A DNA stretch of 46,880 nucleotides from Nostocoides jenkinsii Ben 74 (GTDB lineage Bacteria; Actinomycetota; Actinomycetes; Actinomycetales; Dermatophilaceae), in assembly GCF_001046875.1 (NCBI RefSeq), contig NZ_HF571038.1:397411-444290 (forward strand), in the 5' to 3' direction. Positions 16,405-24,265 of the stretch are shown piece by piece. Position 1 is the first letter of the stretch; the number at the start of each line of letters is the position of its first letter. A program made the position numbers and the translations under genes. Under the pieces are notes generated by a model. It was not told the DNA's origin. It saw only the letters and a program-made list of their open reading frames with translations, and searched no databases.

Positions 16405-18450
16405 GTGAACGGCGAGACTGGCCAGGCAGGCGGTGCGGGGACCGACGCCGACGAGCCCATGCCGCCGCGAACCGTCCGCCCGCTGGGTGATCTGACGCTC
16501 CGGCGCGCCCGACCCATGCGGCCGGTGCGGCCCAAGCGACGGCTCGGCGGCGAGACCAACGTCCCGTTTGCGCAGCACCTCGACCCGGTTCCCAGCGTCA
16601 CCCCCGCAGGCGAACTCGCCCGTCACCACGCGATCGACTACGACCTCAACCCCCAGCGCACACCTTGGGTTGTCCAAGTGCTAGCCGCAGCCACCCCCGG
16701 CCTCCACTTCCTCACCAAGCGCTATGACCGGGCCTGGCTGCGAGGCGACGTCATCGCGGGGCTGGCCGTCGCGGCATACCTCATCCCCCAGGTCATGGCC
16801 TATTCGGCGATTGTCGGGGTGCCGCCTGTCTACGGGCTCTACACCGCGCTGGTGGCGCTGGTCATCTATGCCTTCATGGGCAGCTCCCGCATTCTGTCTG
16901 TCGGCCCGGAGTCGACGATCGCGCTGCTCACGGGCGCAGCCGTCGCCCAAGTGGCCGGCCCCGGTGCGGACCCGGCGCGGATCATCGCCATGAGTGCGGC
17001 ACTGTCGTTGCTGATCGCGGCCTGGCTGTTCCTCGCGCGTATCTTCCGCCTGGGTGTCTTGGCCGACCTGCTCTCGCAGCCACTGCTGGTCGGCTACCTC
17101 GCGGGCGCCGCGATCCTGATGGTCGTCGGCCAGCTCGGCAAGCTCACCGGGACCGATGTAGGGGGACACTCCATCATCGAGCAAGCACGCTCGTTCCTCG
17201 CCCACATCGGTGCCACCCACCCGATGACCTTCTATGTCGCCGCAGCGACCACCGCCTTCATCTTCCTCATCCACTGGCTGCGGCCGCGGTGGCCCGCGGC
17301 GCTGATCGCCGTCACCTGCGCCACCATTGCGTCCGCCACGATGAACCTCGCCGACCAGGGCGTGCGCGTCGTCGGCGACGTCCCCAACGGCTTGCCCCTG
17401 CCCAGTCTCCCACTGCTTTCGGCGACCGAATGGCAGGCCCTCGCGCTCCCCGCCCTCGGCGTGGCCCTGCTGGCCTACAGCGACAACATGCTCGCCGCCC
17501 GCGGCTTCCCCTCGCCCGAGATCGCCGGCGAACGTCCCAGCGAGCGCGCCGTCGACCCGCAGGTCGAACTCGTCGCCCTCGGCGGGGTCCACGCCGGCGT
17601 CGGCCTCTTCGGCGGCTTCCCGGTCTCCTCCTCCGGCTCCCGCACCGCCCTGGCGCTGAGTTCCCGCGCGCACTCCCAGGTCTATTCGCTCGTCTCGGCC
17701 GTATGCGTCGTGCTGGTCCTTCTCATCGCCGGTCCCCTCATGGCGCAACTCCCCCAGGCGGCGCTCGGAGCCGTCGTGCTGTATGCCGCGACCAAGCTCA
17801 TCAAGGGCAGCGAAGTCCGCAGGATGTGGCGCTTCCGCCGCCGCGAGGTGCTGCTCGCCGGCGTCACCCTTGTCGGGACGATCTGGCTCGGCTTGCTGAT
17901 GGGCATCGGCGTCGCCATCGCCATTTCGCTGCTGGAAATGGCTCAGCGGCTCGCCCGCCCGAAGGACGCCGTCCTCGGCCGTGTCCCCGGCCTCGCCGGG
18001 ATGCACGACACCGCGGACTACGCCGACGCCGAAACCCTGCCCGGCCTGGTGATCTACCGCTACGAGGCCCCGCTCTTCTTCGCCAATGTCGGCGACCTGC
18101 TTCGTCGGGCCCAGCGCGTCGTGGACAAGGAGTTCGCGTCCTACCCCGAAGCGCCGCCGCGCTGGTTCATCCTGAACGTCGAGGCCAACACCGAGGTCGA
18201 CATCACCGCCTGTGACGGATTGAAGGACCTGCACGCCGACCTCGCGGCGCAGGGCGTGCGCCTGGGCTTGGTGCGCCTTCGCCAAGACCTCTACATTCCG
18301 CTGCGCAAGGCAGGGGTCGTGGACGTCATCGGCGAGGACATGCTCTTCCCCACGTTGCCCGTCGTCGAGGAGGCCTATGTCGCCTGGGCCGGCACCCACC
18401 TCGTGCCCGCGCAACCCGCGCCGGAACCGGTCGGACAGGACGAGGAATAG
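16405..18450 (+). CDS. SulP family anion transporter with STAS domain
   Basis: A 681-residue SLC26/SulP protein. A hydrophilic N-terminal extension of about 90 residues precedes the transport domain, which opens with the family motif GDVIAGLAVAAYLIPQVMAYSAIVGVPPVYGLYTA near 113-148 and continues with SRILSVGPESTIALLTGAA. About 10-12 membrane segments follow. The C-terminal STAS domain covers about 545-655 (GLVIYRYEAPLFFANV; WFILNVEANTEVDITACDGL). Substrates in the family include sulfate and bicarbonate; which one applies is not visible. The GTG at 16405 has AGGGG about 7 nt upstream. The gene is wedged between tRNA-Asp and tRNA-Phe with its own upstream terminator, which suggests insertion into a tRNA cluster. 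Confidence 0.93.
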   Translation: MNGETGQAGGAGTDADEPMPPRTVRPLGDLTLRRARPMRPVRPKRRLGGETNVPFAQHLDPVPSVTPAGELARHHAIDYDLNPQRTPWVVQVLAAATPGLHFLTKRYDRAWLRGDVIAGLAVAAYLIPQVMAYSAIVGVPPVYGLYTALVALVIYAFMGSSRILSVGPESTIALLTGAAVAQVAGPGADPARIIAMSAALSLLIAAWLFLARIFRLGVLADLLSQPLLVGYLAGAAILMVVGQLGKLTGTDVGGHSIIEQARSFLAHIGATHPMTFYVAAATTAFIFLIHWLRPRWPAALIAVTCATIASATMNLADQGVRVVGDVPNGLPLPSLPLLSATEWQALALPALGVALLAYSDNMLAARGFPSPEIAGERPSERAVDPQVELVALGGVHAGVGLFGGFPVSSSGSRTALALSSRAHSQVYSLVSAVCVVLVLLIAGPLMAQLPQAALGAVVLYAATKLIKGSEVRRMWRFRRREVLLAGVTLVGTIWLGLLMGIGVAIAISLLEMAQRLARPKDAVLGRVPGLAGMHDTADYADAETLPGLVIYRYEAPLFFANVGDLLRRAQRVVDKEFASYPEAPPRWFILNVEANTEVDITACDGLKDLHADLAAQGVRLGLVRLRQDLYIPLRKAGVVDVIGEDMLFPTLPVVEEAYVAWAGTHLVPAQPAPEPVGQDEE

Positions 18451-18512
18451 GCCGCTTTGGTGGCCCCACGGCATCCGGGTATAGTTGCCGGGCCGGAGCG
18501 ATCCGGCGCCTC

Positions 18513-18586
18513 GGCTAGGTAGCTCAGTTGGTACGAGCATCCGACTGAAAATCGGAAGGTCGACGGTTCGACCCCGTCCCTAGCCA
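18513..18586 (+). tRNA. tRNA-Phe (anticodon GAA)
   Basis: The acceptor GGCTAGG pairs with CCTAGCC. The anticodon stem TCCGA/TCGGA encloses CTGAAAA (GAA), and the T-arm is GACGG-TTCGACC-CCGTC. The discriminator is A18586. Confidence 0.95.
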
Positions 18587-18594
18587 CGGCAAGA

Positions 18595-18627
18595 CACAGG
18601 CCGTGGATCAACGATCCACGGCCTGTG
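18595..18627. terminator. Bidirectional terminator, 15-bp stem
   Basis: CACAGGCCGTGGATC (18595-18609) pairs perfectly with 18613-18627 around AAC, and outer AAGAC/GTCTT can extend it past a bulge. It sits between tRNA-Phe (plus) and the stop of the flavohemoglobin gene (minus) and probably serves both. Confidence 0.8.
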
Positions 18628-18628
18628 G

Positions 18629-19849
18629 TCAGTCTTGGGCAGTGTCGGGATTCTGCGCCCACAAGTCCGGCCCGAAGACCTCGTAGTGGATCCGCTCTGG
18701 ACTGACACCCTTGGCAATCAACGCCTTTCGGGCCGCATTCATAAAGGGCAAGGGCCCGCACATGAACACGACGGCGTTCTCCGGGATGTCCTCGCCGCTG
18801 AGGTCCATCGTCCCGGCCTTGGCCGGGTGCAGCGTTGGGGCGGACTCGGCACCGACTTCATACCAGTTTTGCGCCCTCGCATCGGTCATCGCAAGCACCT
18901 GACGGCGCAGAGCGGGATAAAGCGTGTGGGTGGTGTGGGAATGATCAGCGTGGAACAGCCGCACGGTCCTGTCCGGCTGACGTCGCGAGAGGTCTTCAAG
19001 AATCGCGGCCACCGGCGTGATCCCGATGCCAGCGCTGACCAGAACCACCGGGTCGTCGGAGTCGTCCAGAACGACGTCACCGCAAGGCTGTGAGACGTCC
19101 AGACGCGTCCCCGGTATGGCGTTATCGCCCAACCAGTTCGACACCTCGCCATCTGGCGCGCCGTCGATGCCGTGCACCCGCTTGATCGTCACCCTGATCG
19201 TGTCACCACGTGGGCCGGAAGAGATGGTGTATTGCCGCGGTTGACGCTTGCCGCCCGGCAGGTCCACGCCGAGGGCCACATATTGCCCGGTGCGGTGTCG
19301 CGGAGCTTCTCCGCTGACCGGAGCGAGGAGAAGCGAGAAGATGTCCTCACTCTCCTCCTCCCGCTCGACGACGCGGTAGGTCCGCCACGGGTTCGCAGGA
19401 TCAGTGCCGCCGAGAGCATAGAGCTTGGCCTCCTCCGCGATGAGAGCGCACCCGAAGAGCCAATAGACCTCGTCCCAGGCAGCAGCCACTTCCGGAGTGA
19501 CGGCATCGCCGAGGACGGCACCGACTGCCTTCATCAGGTGATGACCGACGATCGTGTATTCCTGCGCTTGGATGCCCAAAGAAACGTGTTTGTGCGCGAT
19601 CCGGGCAAGGACCGGCGTGAAGTCCGGGGCGTTGGGATCGATGAGGTTGACGGCGTAGGCAACCACCGAGGCAGCGAGGGCCTTCGGTTGCTCCCCGATG
19701 GCCTGGTTTGCCGCGTTGAAGACGCGCATCAGTTCCGGGTGCGCGGCGAACATGTCGGGATAGAACGCGCGGGTGATGGCTTCGGCGTTCTCCGCGACGG
19801 CTGCGGCCGTGGCACGGACAACTGCTTCAGAAGCCGGAGACAACTTCAT
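18629..19849 (-). CDS. hmp: Flavohemoglobin, nitric oxide dioxygenase
   Basis: A 406-residue protein of normal Hmp length. It converts NO and O2 to nitrate with NAD(P)H. Residues 1-137 are the globin domain: FYPDMFAAHPELMRVFN, proximal His in IAHKHVSLGIQ near 85, and the EYTIVGHHLMKAV helix. Residues 150-260 are the FAD barrel with RQYTISSG. The C-terminal NAD domain has VLVSAGIGITPVAAIL, VVFMCGPLPFM and the terminal HYEVFGPDLW. The start is ATG at 19847-19849 with AGGGGG about 6 nt upstream. An inverted repeat in the upstream region may bind a NO-responsive regulator. Confidence 0.97.
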   Translation of the reverse strand: MKLSPASEAVVRATAAAVAENAEAITRAFYPDMFAAHPELMRVFNAANQAIGEQPKALAASVVAYAVNLIDPNAPDFTPVLARIAHKHVSLGIQAQEYTIVGHHLMKAVGAVLGDAVTPEVAAAWDEVYWLFGCALIAEEAKLYALGGTDPANPWRTYRVVEREEESEDIFSLLLAPVSGEAPRHRTGQYVALGVDLPGGKRQPRQYTISSGPRGDTIRVTIKRVHGIDGAPDGEVSNWLGDNAIPGTRLDVSQPCGDVVLDDSDDPVVLVSAGIGITPVAAILEDLSRRQPDRTVRLFHADHSHTTHTLYPALRRQVLAMTDARAQNWYEVGAESAPTLHPAKAGTMDLSGEDIPENAVVFMCGPLPFMNAARKALIAKGVSPERIHYEVFGPDLWAQNPDTAQD

Positions 19850-19869
19850 GGTGATCCCCCTGTGAAGTG

Positions 19870-19895
19870 GATAGTCCTGACCTGAAGACACTATC
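19870..19895 (-). promoter_or_regulatory. Possible operator upstream of the flavohemoglobin gene
   Basis: GATAGT (19870-19875) and ACTATC (19890-19895) form an inverted repeat with a 14-bp spacer, 21 bp upstream of the start codon. Flavohemoglobin genes are commonly controlled by NsrR or similar NO sensors. The half-sites do not match a consensus I can name. Confidence 0.35.
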
Positions 19896-19910
19896 GAATG
19901 ACACCATTAC

Positions 19911-19934
19911 GTGCGACTGATCGTGCGACTGATC
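19911..19934. repeat. 12-bp tandem duplication
   Basis: GTGCGACTGATC occurs twice in direct succession (19911-19922 and 19923-19934), seven bases beyond the stop of the minus-strand LigB-like gene. Confidence 0.8.
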
Positions 19935-19941
19935 CCGCGGG

Positions 19942-20631
19942 TCAGCGCCCCCACCGGGCCAGGACGTAGAGCACGCCGTATGGATCACCCGACCACACCA
20001 CCCGCGCCGACCCGGGCTGGGGAAGACAGCGCGCCAACACCTGCAGCGCCGCCCAACCGGTGAGCCAGAGGTCCGCGCACAAGGCCGGGTCGAGGGCGCG
20101 CAGCGCCGCGTCGTCGCCGGAAGCCAGGGCCGCGAGCACCCCGTCGTCCACGGCCGCCGCCCGCGGGTCCAGGTGCCCGGGCGCCTTCTCCGTCCGCTTG
20201 GCGCTCAGATCGGCGGGTATGAGAAGCACTGTCGCCGAGGCAGGCACCCCGGCCACAGCGGCGACAGCCGCCTCGATCTCATCGGGGCAGGCATCGAATG
20301 GCAGGTCCACGGACCGCACTGACCCGGCCCACCCCACTTGGGCGAGCAGCAGGCGCCCGACCCGCTCCCCCACCGATCCTTTCGTATGTCGCGCGGCCCG
20401 CTCCCGCCCGGACACCACCACCACCTGTGCCTTCGGATGCCGGGCGAGCAGGTCGGCCAGTGCCGCAGCCGAGCGCTCCCGGATGGCCGCGGCGGGGTCA
20501 GCGGCACCGACATACTCCGGCAGTTGCATGGGCGGCGAGGGCAACACCAAGGCCGCGATGACGCCGGAGATCGGCTCCGCACCCTCGGTAACCGGGCCTG
20601 TCATCCCCACCTCAGCCATCCTTACGCCCAT
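19942..20631 (-). CDS. LigB-superfamily-like (class III extradiol dioxygenase-like) protein
   Basis: A 229-residue protein. The opening ALVLPSPPMQLPEYVGA and the ending WSGDPYGVLYVLARWGR match actinobacterial proteins annotated as class III extradiol dioxygenase B-subunit-like. The expected metal His residues are not clearly kept, so catalysis is doubtful. The start is taken at ATG 20629-20631, which overlaps the folP2 stop as TGATG and implies translational coupling. It is the last gene of the five-gene operon that includes gpgS and folP2. It has no known link to glucosylglycerate or folate metabolism. Confidence 0.65.
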   Translation of the reverse strand: MGVRMAEVGMTGPVTEGAEPISGVIAALVLPSPPMQLPEYVGAADPAAAIRERSAAALADLLARHPKAQVVVVSGRERAARHTKGSVGERVGRLLLAQVGWAGSVRSVDLPFDACPDEIEAAVAAVAGVPASATVLLIPADLSAKRTEKAPGHLDPRAAAVDDGVLAALASGDDAALRALDPALCADLWLTGWAALQVLARCLPQPGSARVVWSGDPYGVLYVLARWGR

Positions 20632-21497
20632 CACTGCAACCCTCGCGTCGTGATGGCGGGCGGCCGCTCGCCGGCGATGGTCGACACCATGTCGAGCACC
20701 TGCCGGGTCTCGGCGACTTCATGCACGCGATAGACCTGTGCGCCGAGCCAGGACGAGATCGCCGTCGCCGCCAGCGTCCCGGTCAGCCGCTCCCCAACGG
20801 GTCGGTCCAGCGTCTCGCCGACAAAGTCCTTGTTGGACAACGAGACCAGCACCGGCCACCCCGTCCCGACGAGCTCGCCGAGCCGCCGGGTGGCCTCCAG
20901 CGAATGCCAGGTGTTCTTGCCGAAGTCGTGCGCCGGATCGATCAGGATGCGGTCGCGGGCGACCCCCACGGCGACGGCTCGTTCCGCCTGTCCCACAACG
21001 GATTCGAGGATGTCGGCGACGACATCGTCATACTCCACGCGGAACGGCCGGGTGCGTGGGGTGACCCCGCCCGTGTGCGTGCAGACCAGCCCCGCGCCGA
21101 ACTCCGCCGCCACCGACGGAAGGTCCGGATCGGCCCCGCCCCAGGCGTCGTTGAGCAGGTCCGCCCCCTCGGCGCAGACGGCACGCCCTACCTCGGCGCG
21201 CCACGTGTCCACCGAAATCACCAGCTCCGGGTATGCCGCACGCACCCACCCCACGAAGTCCACCACCCGGGACATCTCCTCGGCGGCGTCGATCTCGGCG
21301 CCCGGTGCCGCCTTGATCCCGCCGATGTCGACGATGTCGGCTCCCTCGTCGACGACCTGCCGCACGCGGTCCTTGGCCGCGTCCGCCGCCCAGGTCGCCC
21401 CCTTGTCATAGAAGGAGTCGGGGGTGCGATTGACGATGGCCATCACGAGGCGGGAGTGCGCGGCATACGTATGCCGCCCGAGCCGGAACTCGACCAT
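20631..21497 (-). CDS. folP2: FolP2-type dihydropteroate synthase paralogue
   Basis: A 288-residue TIM-barrel protein of the DHPS family. It has MAIVNRTPDSFYDKG near residue 20 in place of the usual MGI.NVTPDSFSDGG. The pterin/pABA loop reads VDIGGIKAAPGAEID instead of the canonical GGESTRPG. LIDPAHDFGKNTWHSLEATRRL and VSLSNKDFVGE follow, where normal enzymes have GFGK and SRK. These changes are typical of actinobacterial FolP2, which is reported not to replace FolP1 in folate synthesis. It sits directly after gpgS (TGATG overlap at 21495-21499), the same pair seen in mycobacteria. The product is therefore probably not a true folate enzyme. Confidence 0.9.
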   Translation of the reverse strand: MVEFRLGRHTYAAHSRLVMAIVNRTPDSFYDKGATWAADAAKDRVRQVVDEGADIVDIGGIKAAPGAEIDAAEEMSRVVDFVGWVRAAYPELVISVDTWRAEVGRAVCAEGADLLNDAWGGADPDLPSVAAEFGAGLVCTHTGGVTPRTRPFRVEYDDVVADILESVVGQAERAVAVGVARDRILIDPAHDFGKNTWHSLEATRRLGELVGTGWPVLVSLSNKDFVGETLDRPVGERLTGTLAATAISSWLGAQVYRVHEVAETRQVLDMVSTIAGERPPAITTRGLQ

Positions 21498-22462
21498 CAC
21501 TCGCCTCCGCGCCGATAGCCGGGAACGTCGCAAGCGGGTGGGCGCTCACCGATCGCAGGGCGGCGCACGTGCGGCTCGAAACCCGCTGCGCCGCGGACGA
21601 ATTGGGTCAGCTCGACGTGGGTGGGCACAGCCGGCACCGGCCGCACTCCGCAGCGCGCCTCTGCGGCGGCGAGCACCTGGACGGCCATCGGTCCCAGGGT
21701 GTCGTGGCGGCGATTGCGATGGGCCCGCCGCCCGAGGTCGACCTGCGCGATGGCGCCCGCGCCGAAGCGGTCGGCGATGTCGATCAGGGCGGCGATCTCC
21801 ACGCCATACCCGGTCGGCACGGAGAGGGAGGCGAAGACGTCCCGTCGGATCGCCCACTCCCCGGCCAGCGGCTGGACGATGCCGCACAGCGCCGGCCGGT
21901 GCAGCGCGATAAGGGGCCGGGCGACCAGTTCGGTGACCCGTCCACCGGACTCGGCCTCCTGGCCCGCGGCGTCGAGCAGTGGGCGGTCGTAGACCGCTTT
22001 CACCAGCTGCACCGTCGGGTCAGTCAGCAGGGGCCCGACGAGGCCGGGGACGAAGTGGCTCCCCCACTCCACCAGGTCGGCGTCGATAAACGCGAGGACG
22101 TCGCCGGTGACGACGTGCAACGCCTTCCACAGGGCCTCGCCCTTGCCCTCGGCGGGCCCCAGGTCCGGTCGAATGTCCTTGGCGGAGTGAACAATCGCGC
22201 CCGCGGCTCGGGCCACCTCAACCGTGTCGTCCACGGAGTCGCTGTCGATCACGACCAATTCATCGATCAGCGGTGTCTGCTCCACCCAAGCGTGCCGCAG
22301 CGCCGCCACAACGTCGCCGACGCTGTCTTGCTCGTCCCGGGCCGGGATGACAACGCTCAGCCGCTGGTCCCCCTTGGCGGCCAACAACGACTCGACCGGA
22401 TAGTCCGACCAGCGCCGGATCGGTGGCACGGCGGGTTCGGTCACGTCTGCCACTGTAACCAC
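21497..22462 (-). CDS. gpgS: Glucosyl-3-phosphoglycerate synthase
   Basis: A 321-residue GT-A glycosyltransferase (GT81-like) that transfers glucose from an NDP-glucose donor to 3-phosphoglycerate. This is the first step toward glucosylglycerate and, in mycobacteria, methylglucose lipopolysaccharides. Seen here are VVIPARDEQDSVGDVV, ELVVIDSDSVDDT, GKGEALWKAL, the metal motif FIDADLVEW, the acceptor loop QPLAGEWAIRRDVF, YGVEIAALIDIADRFG and DLGRRAHRNR. The start is GTG at 22460-22462; nearby in-frame GTGs are alternatives and no strong ribosome site is seen. It overlaps folP2 and follows the 188-aa gene by 52 bp. Confidence 0.95.
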   Translation of the reverse strand: MVTVADVTEPAVPPIRRWSDYPVESLLAAKGDQRLSVVIPARDEQDSVGDVVAALRHAWVEQTPLIDELVVIDSDSVDDTVEVARAAGAIVHSAKDIRPDLGPAEGKGEALWKALHVVTGDVLAFIDADLVEWGSHFVPGLVGPLLTDPTVQLVKAVYDRPLLDAAGQEAESGGRVTELVARPLIALHRPALCGIVQPLAGEWAIRRDVFASLSVPTGYGVEIAALIDIADRFGAGAIAQVDLGRRAHRNRRHDTLGPMAVQVLAAAEARCGVRPVPAVPTHVELTQFVRGAAGFEPHVRRPAIGERPPACDVPGYRRGGE

Positions 22463-22514
22463 CGGCCGCCGAGCCCGAGCCTCGTTCGTGGGCTGCCCCC
22501 GCCCGTGGGGTGTC

Positions 22515-23081
22515 TTAGATCTTGCGGGCTTCCCAGGGCCGGTAGTCCGCGAGTTGGGCCAGCAACCGGCGCCCGGTCGGTTCGAGCCGGCCGTCGAGGA
22601 CCGCGACGATCGTCCACGCCCGATACCGGGCCAGCATCATCGCGCGCCGCCGCGCCACATAGTCCGCCCACTCCCCGGCGAAGTCCCACTCGTCTTCCGG
22701 AATGACCAGTTCCACCGGATAGCCGTATGCCCGGGCCGCCCCGAACGCCGGCTGGTCCAGCAGGAGCACGGGCCGGAACCCGCGCGTCTCCGCTTGCAGG
22801 TCGGAGACCTCCGCGAGGACGTCGTCGAGGTGGTCACCGGCGCCGATGGCGTCGATGACGATGATCGGCAACCGCTCGGGCTCGGCGAGCCCCGCCAAGG
22901 GCTTGCCCGCGTCGAGGAAGACGACCGGCACGGCCGCGTCCCAGGCGAAAACCCGCGTGGCGACATCGACCAGCACCCGATTCCCTTGCACCGCACCGAA
23001 AACGCGGTCGGTGGCGCTGGTCAGGCGGTCCGAGTTGCGGATCGTGCGCGCCGTCGCCTTGAGCCAATTCGGGGCACTCAC
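22515..23081 (-). CDS. 188-aa protein of unknown function coupled to a glycosyltransferase
   Basis: A soluble protein of 188 residues starting with GTG at 23079-23081, which overlaps the upstream glycosyltransferase stop as GTGA. The N-terminus (APNWLKATARTIRNSDRL) is basic and helical. The middle alternates hydrophobic strands (VPVVFLDAGKPLAGL; PIIVIDAIGAGDHLDDVL; FRPVLLLDQP) in an alpha/beta pattern, and the C-terminus is helical with YVARRRAMMLARYRAW. I recognise no family. The tight coupling suggests that it works with the glycosyltransferase, perhaps as a sugar-processing or regulatory partner. Confidence 0.75.
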   Translation of the reverse strand: MSAPNWLKATARTIRNSDRLTSATDRVFGAVQGNRVLVDVATRVFAWDAAVPVVFLDAGKPLAGLAEPERLPIIVIDAIGAGDHLDDVLAEVSDLQAETRGFRPVLLLDQPAFGAARAYGYPVELVIPEDEWDFAGEWADYVARRRAMMLARYRAWTIVAVLDGRLEPTGRRLLAQLADYRPWEARKI

Positions 23082-24142
23082 GACCTCAGCACCTCCATCA
23101 AACGGGCGGCGCCGGCGGCGGCGCCATTGCCGGGATCGGCCGCGACCGCGCGGTCGGCCATCTCTCGGCCGTGATCGAGCAATCGCCACAACGCCTGGCT
23201 GACCGAGTCGACCGTGACATGCTCCAACCGGACCGACCAGCCCTGGTCCGCGGCATACCGAGCCCGCGCGTCCTGGTCGTCCAAGGACGTATGCCGATTG
23301 GGCACGAACGCCGTGGGGATGCCAAGGCGCAGCAACTCGTGGAAGGAGTTGTAGCCCGCGGCCGCGATGACCACGTCGAAGGCGGAATAGCACGGGGCCA
23401 GCGGGTAGGCCCGAACCGCGTGCACATCCCCGCCGACGGCGGACCGGGCGATGTCGACCTGGGTGACGGCTACCGCGCACCCGGCGGCCCGCAGCGCGGC
23501 CGCTGCCGCACCGACGTCACCGCTGGTGTCATTGATATTGCCGGCGCCGAGGGCGATCAGGCCGATGGGGCCGTCGGCCGGCAACCCGAGACGGGCCCGG
23601 GCTTCGGCGCGCGGCAGCAATTCGTCGCGGTCGGCCAGCGTCACCGGTCCCACCCGGTGGGCGAGGGCACTCGCGGACGCACCCTCGTCATACGGAGCCG
23701 CGAGGTCACCGGGCTCGATCACCTCGTCGAACCACGAGGTCTTGGCCAGCTGATCGACGTTGAGTCCGGGCTTCCACATTCCTCGTCGCGACCACACCCA
23801 GCGCGTGTCCGGGAAGGCCGCCCGTGCCGCATCGATGCCGGTGTAGGGGTGGGTTCCGTCGAAGACCACGAGGTCGGGCGCGACCCGGCCGATCGTCTCG
23901 ATGAGGCGCTCTTCGAAGAGCGGCTGCCACGCCGAGGCCGCCATCCCCAGGGACCCGGCCGAGGGAAGGTATTCGTAGCGGTAGCCGTACTGCGCGACCA
24001 CCGGGACCGCCTGGGACATCGACAACACGTAGCGACGGACGTCTTCGGGGAGGCGCGCGGCATACGCCAGAAGGCGGGTGAGGTGACCCATGCCGGCGCC
24101 ATTGCTCGACATCAGGAGTACCAGGGGTGCAGAGGACGTCAT
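23078..24142 (-). CDS. GT-B glycosyltransferase, MurG/GT28-like
   Basis: A 354-residue protein starting at ATG 24140-24142. The N-terminal domain opens with LLMSSNGAGMGHLTRLLAYAARL, the glycine-rich loop of MurG/UGT-type GT-B enzymes, and then has VVFDGTHPYTGIDAA. The C-terminal donor domain carries VVIAAAGYNSFHELLRLGIPTAFVPNRHTSLDDQDARA, which matches the GG..S..E....G.P.i..P pattern. It probably transfers a sugar from a nucleotide donor to a lipid or envelope acceptor. It is the first gene of the minus-strand operon running through gpgS and folP2 and diverges from the nucleotide-sugar dehydrogenase. Confidence 0.85.
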   Translation of the reverse strand: MTSSAPLVLLMSSNGAGMGHLTRLLAYAARLPEDVRRYVLSMSQAVPVVAQYGYRYEYLPSAGSLGMAASAWQPLFEERLIETIGRVAPDLVVFDGTHPYTGIDAARAAFPDTRWVWSRRGMWKPGLNVDQLAKTSWFDEVIEPGDLAAPYDEGASASALAHRVGPVTLADRDELLPRAEARARLGLPADGPIGLIALGAGNINDTSGDVGAAAAALRAAGCAVAVTQVDIARSAVGGDVHAVRAYPLAPCYSAFDVVIAAAGYNSFHELLRLGIPTAFVPNRHTSLDDQDARARYAADQGWSVRLEHVTVDSVSQALWRLLDHGREMADRAVAADPGNGAAAGAARLMEVLRS

Positions 24143-24205
24143 GGTGCGCCGATCATCCCACGCGACCCCACTCCCGACGACCTCATCGGCAGGTCCCACC
24201 TGAGC

Positions 24206-24211
24206 TAGAAT
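24206..24211 (+). promoter_or_regulatory. Possible -10 element of the glycan export operon
   Basis: TAGAAT lies 55 bp upstream of the dehydrogenase ATG, in the only short AT-rich stretch of the 123-bp divergent gap. No good -35 hexamer is evident 17 bp upstream. Confidence 0.25.
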
Positions 24212-24265
24212 TTCCGGCGGCGTCCGGTGACCTGCCGCGCCTCCCCGAAGTTCTAGGAGTTGCGC

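Noticed and set aside
16681-18540. A 619-codon minus-strand frame opposite the SulP gene.
   Set aside because: The plus-strand product has complete SulP and STAS motifs; the minus frame shows no domain and runs through tRNA-Phe.
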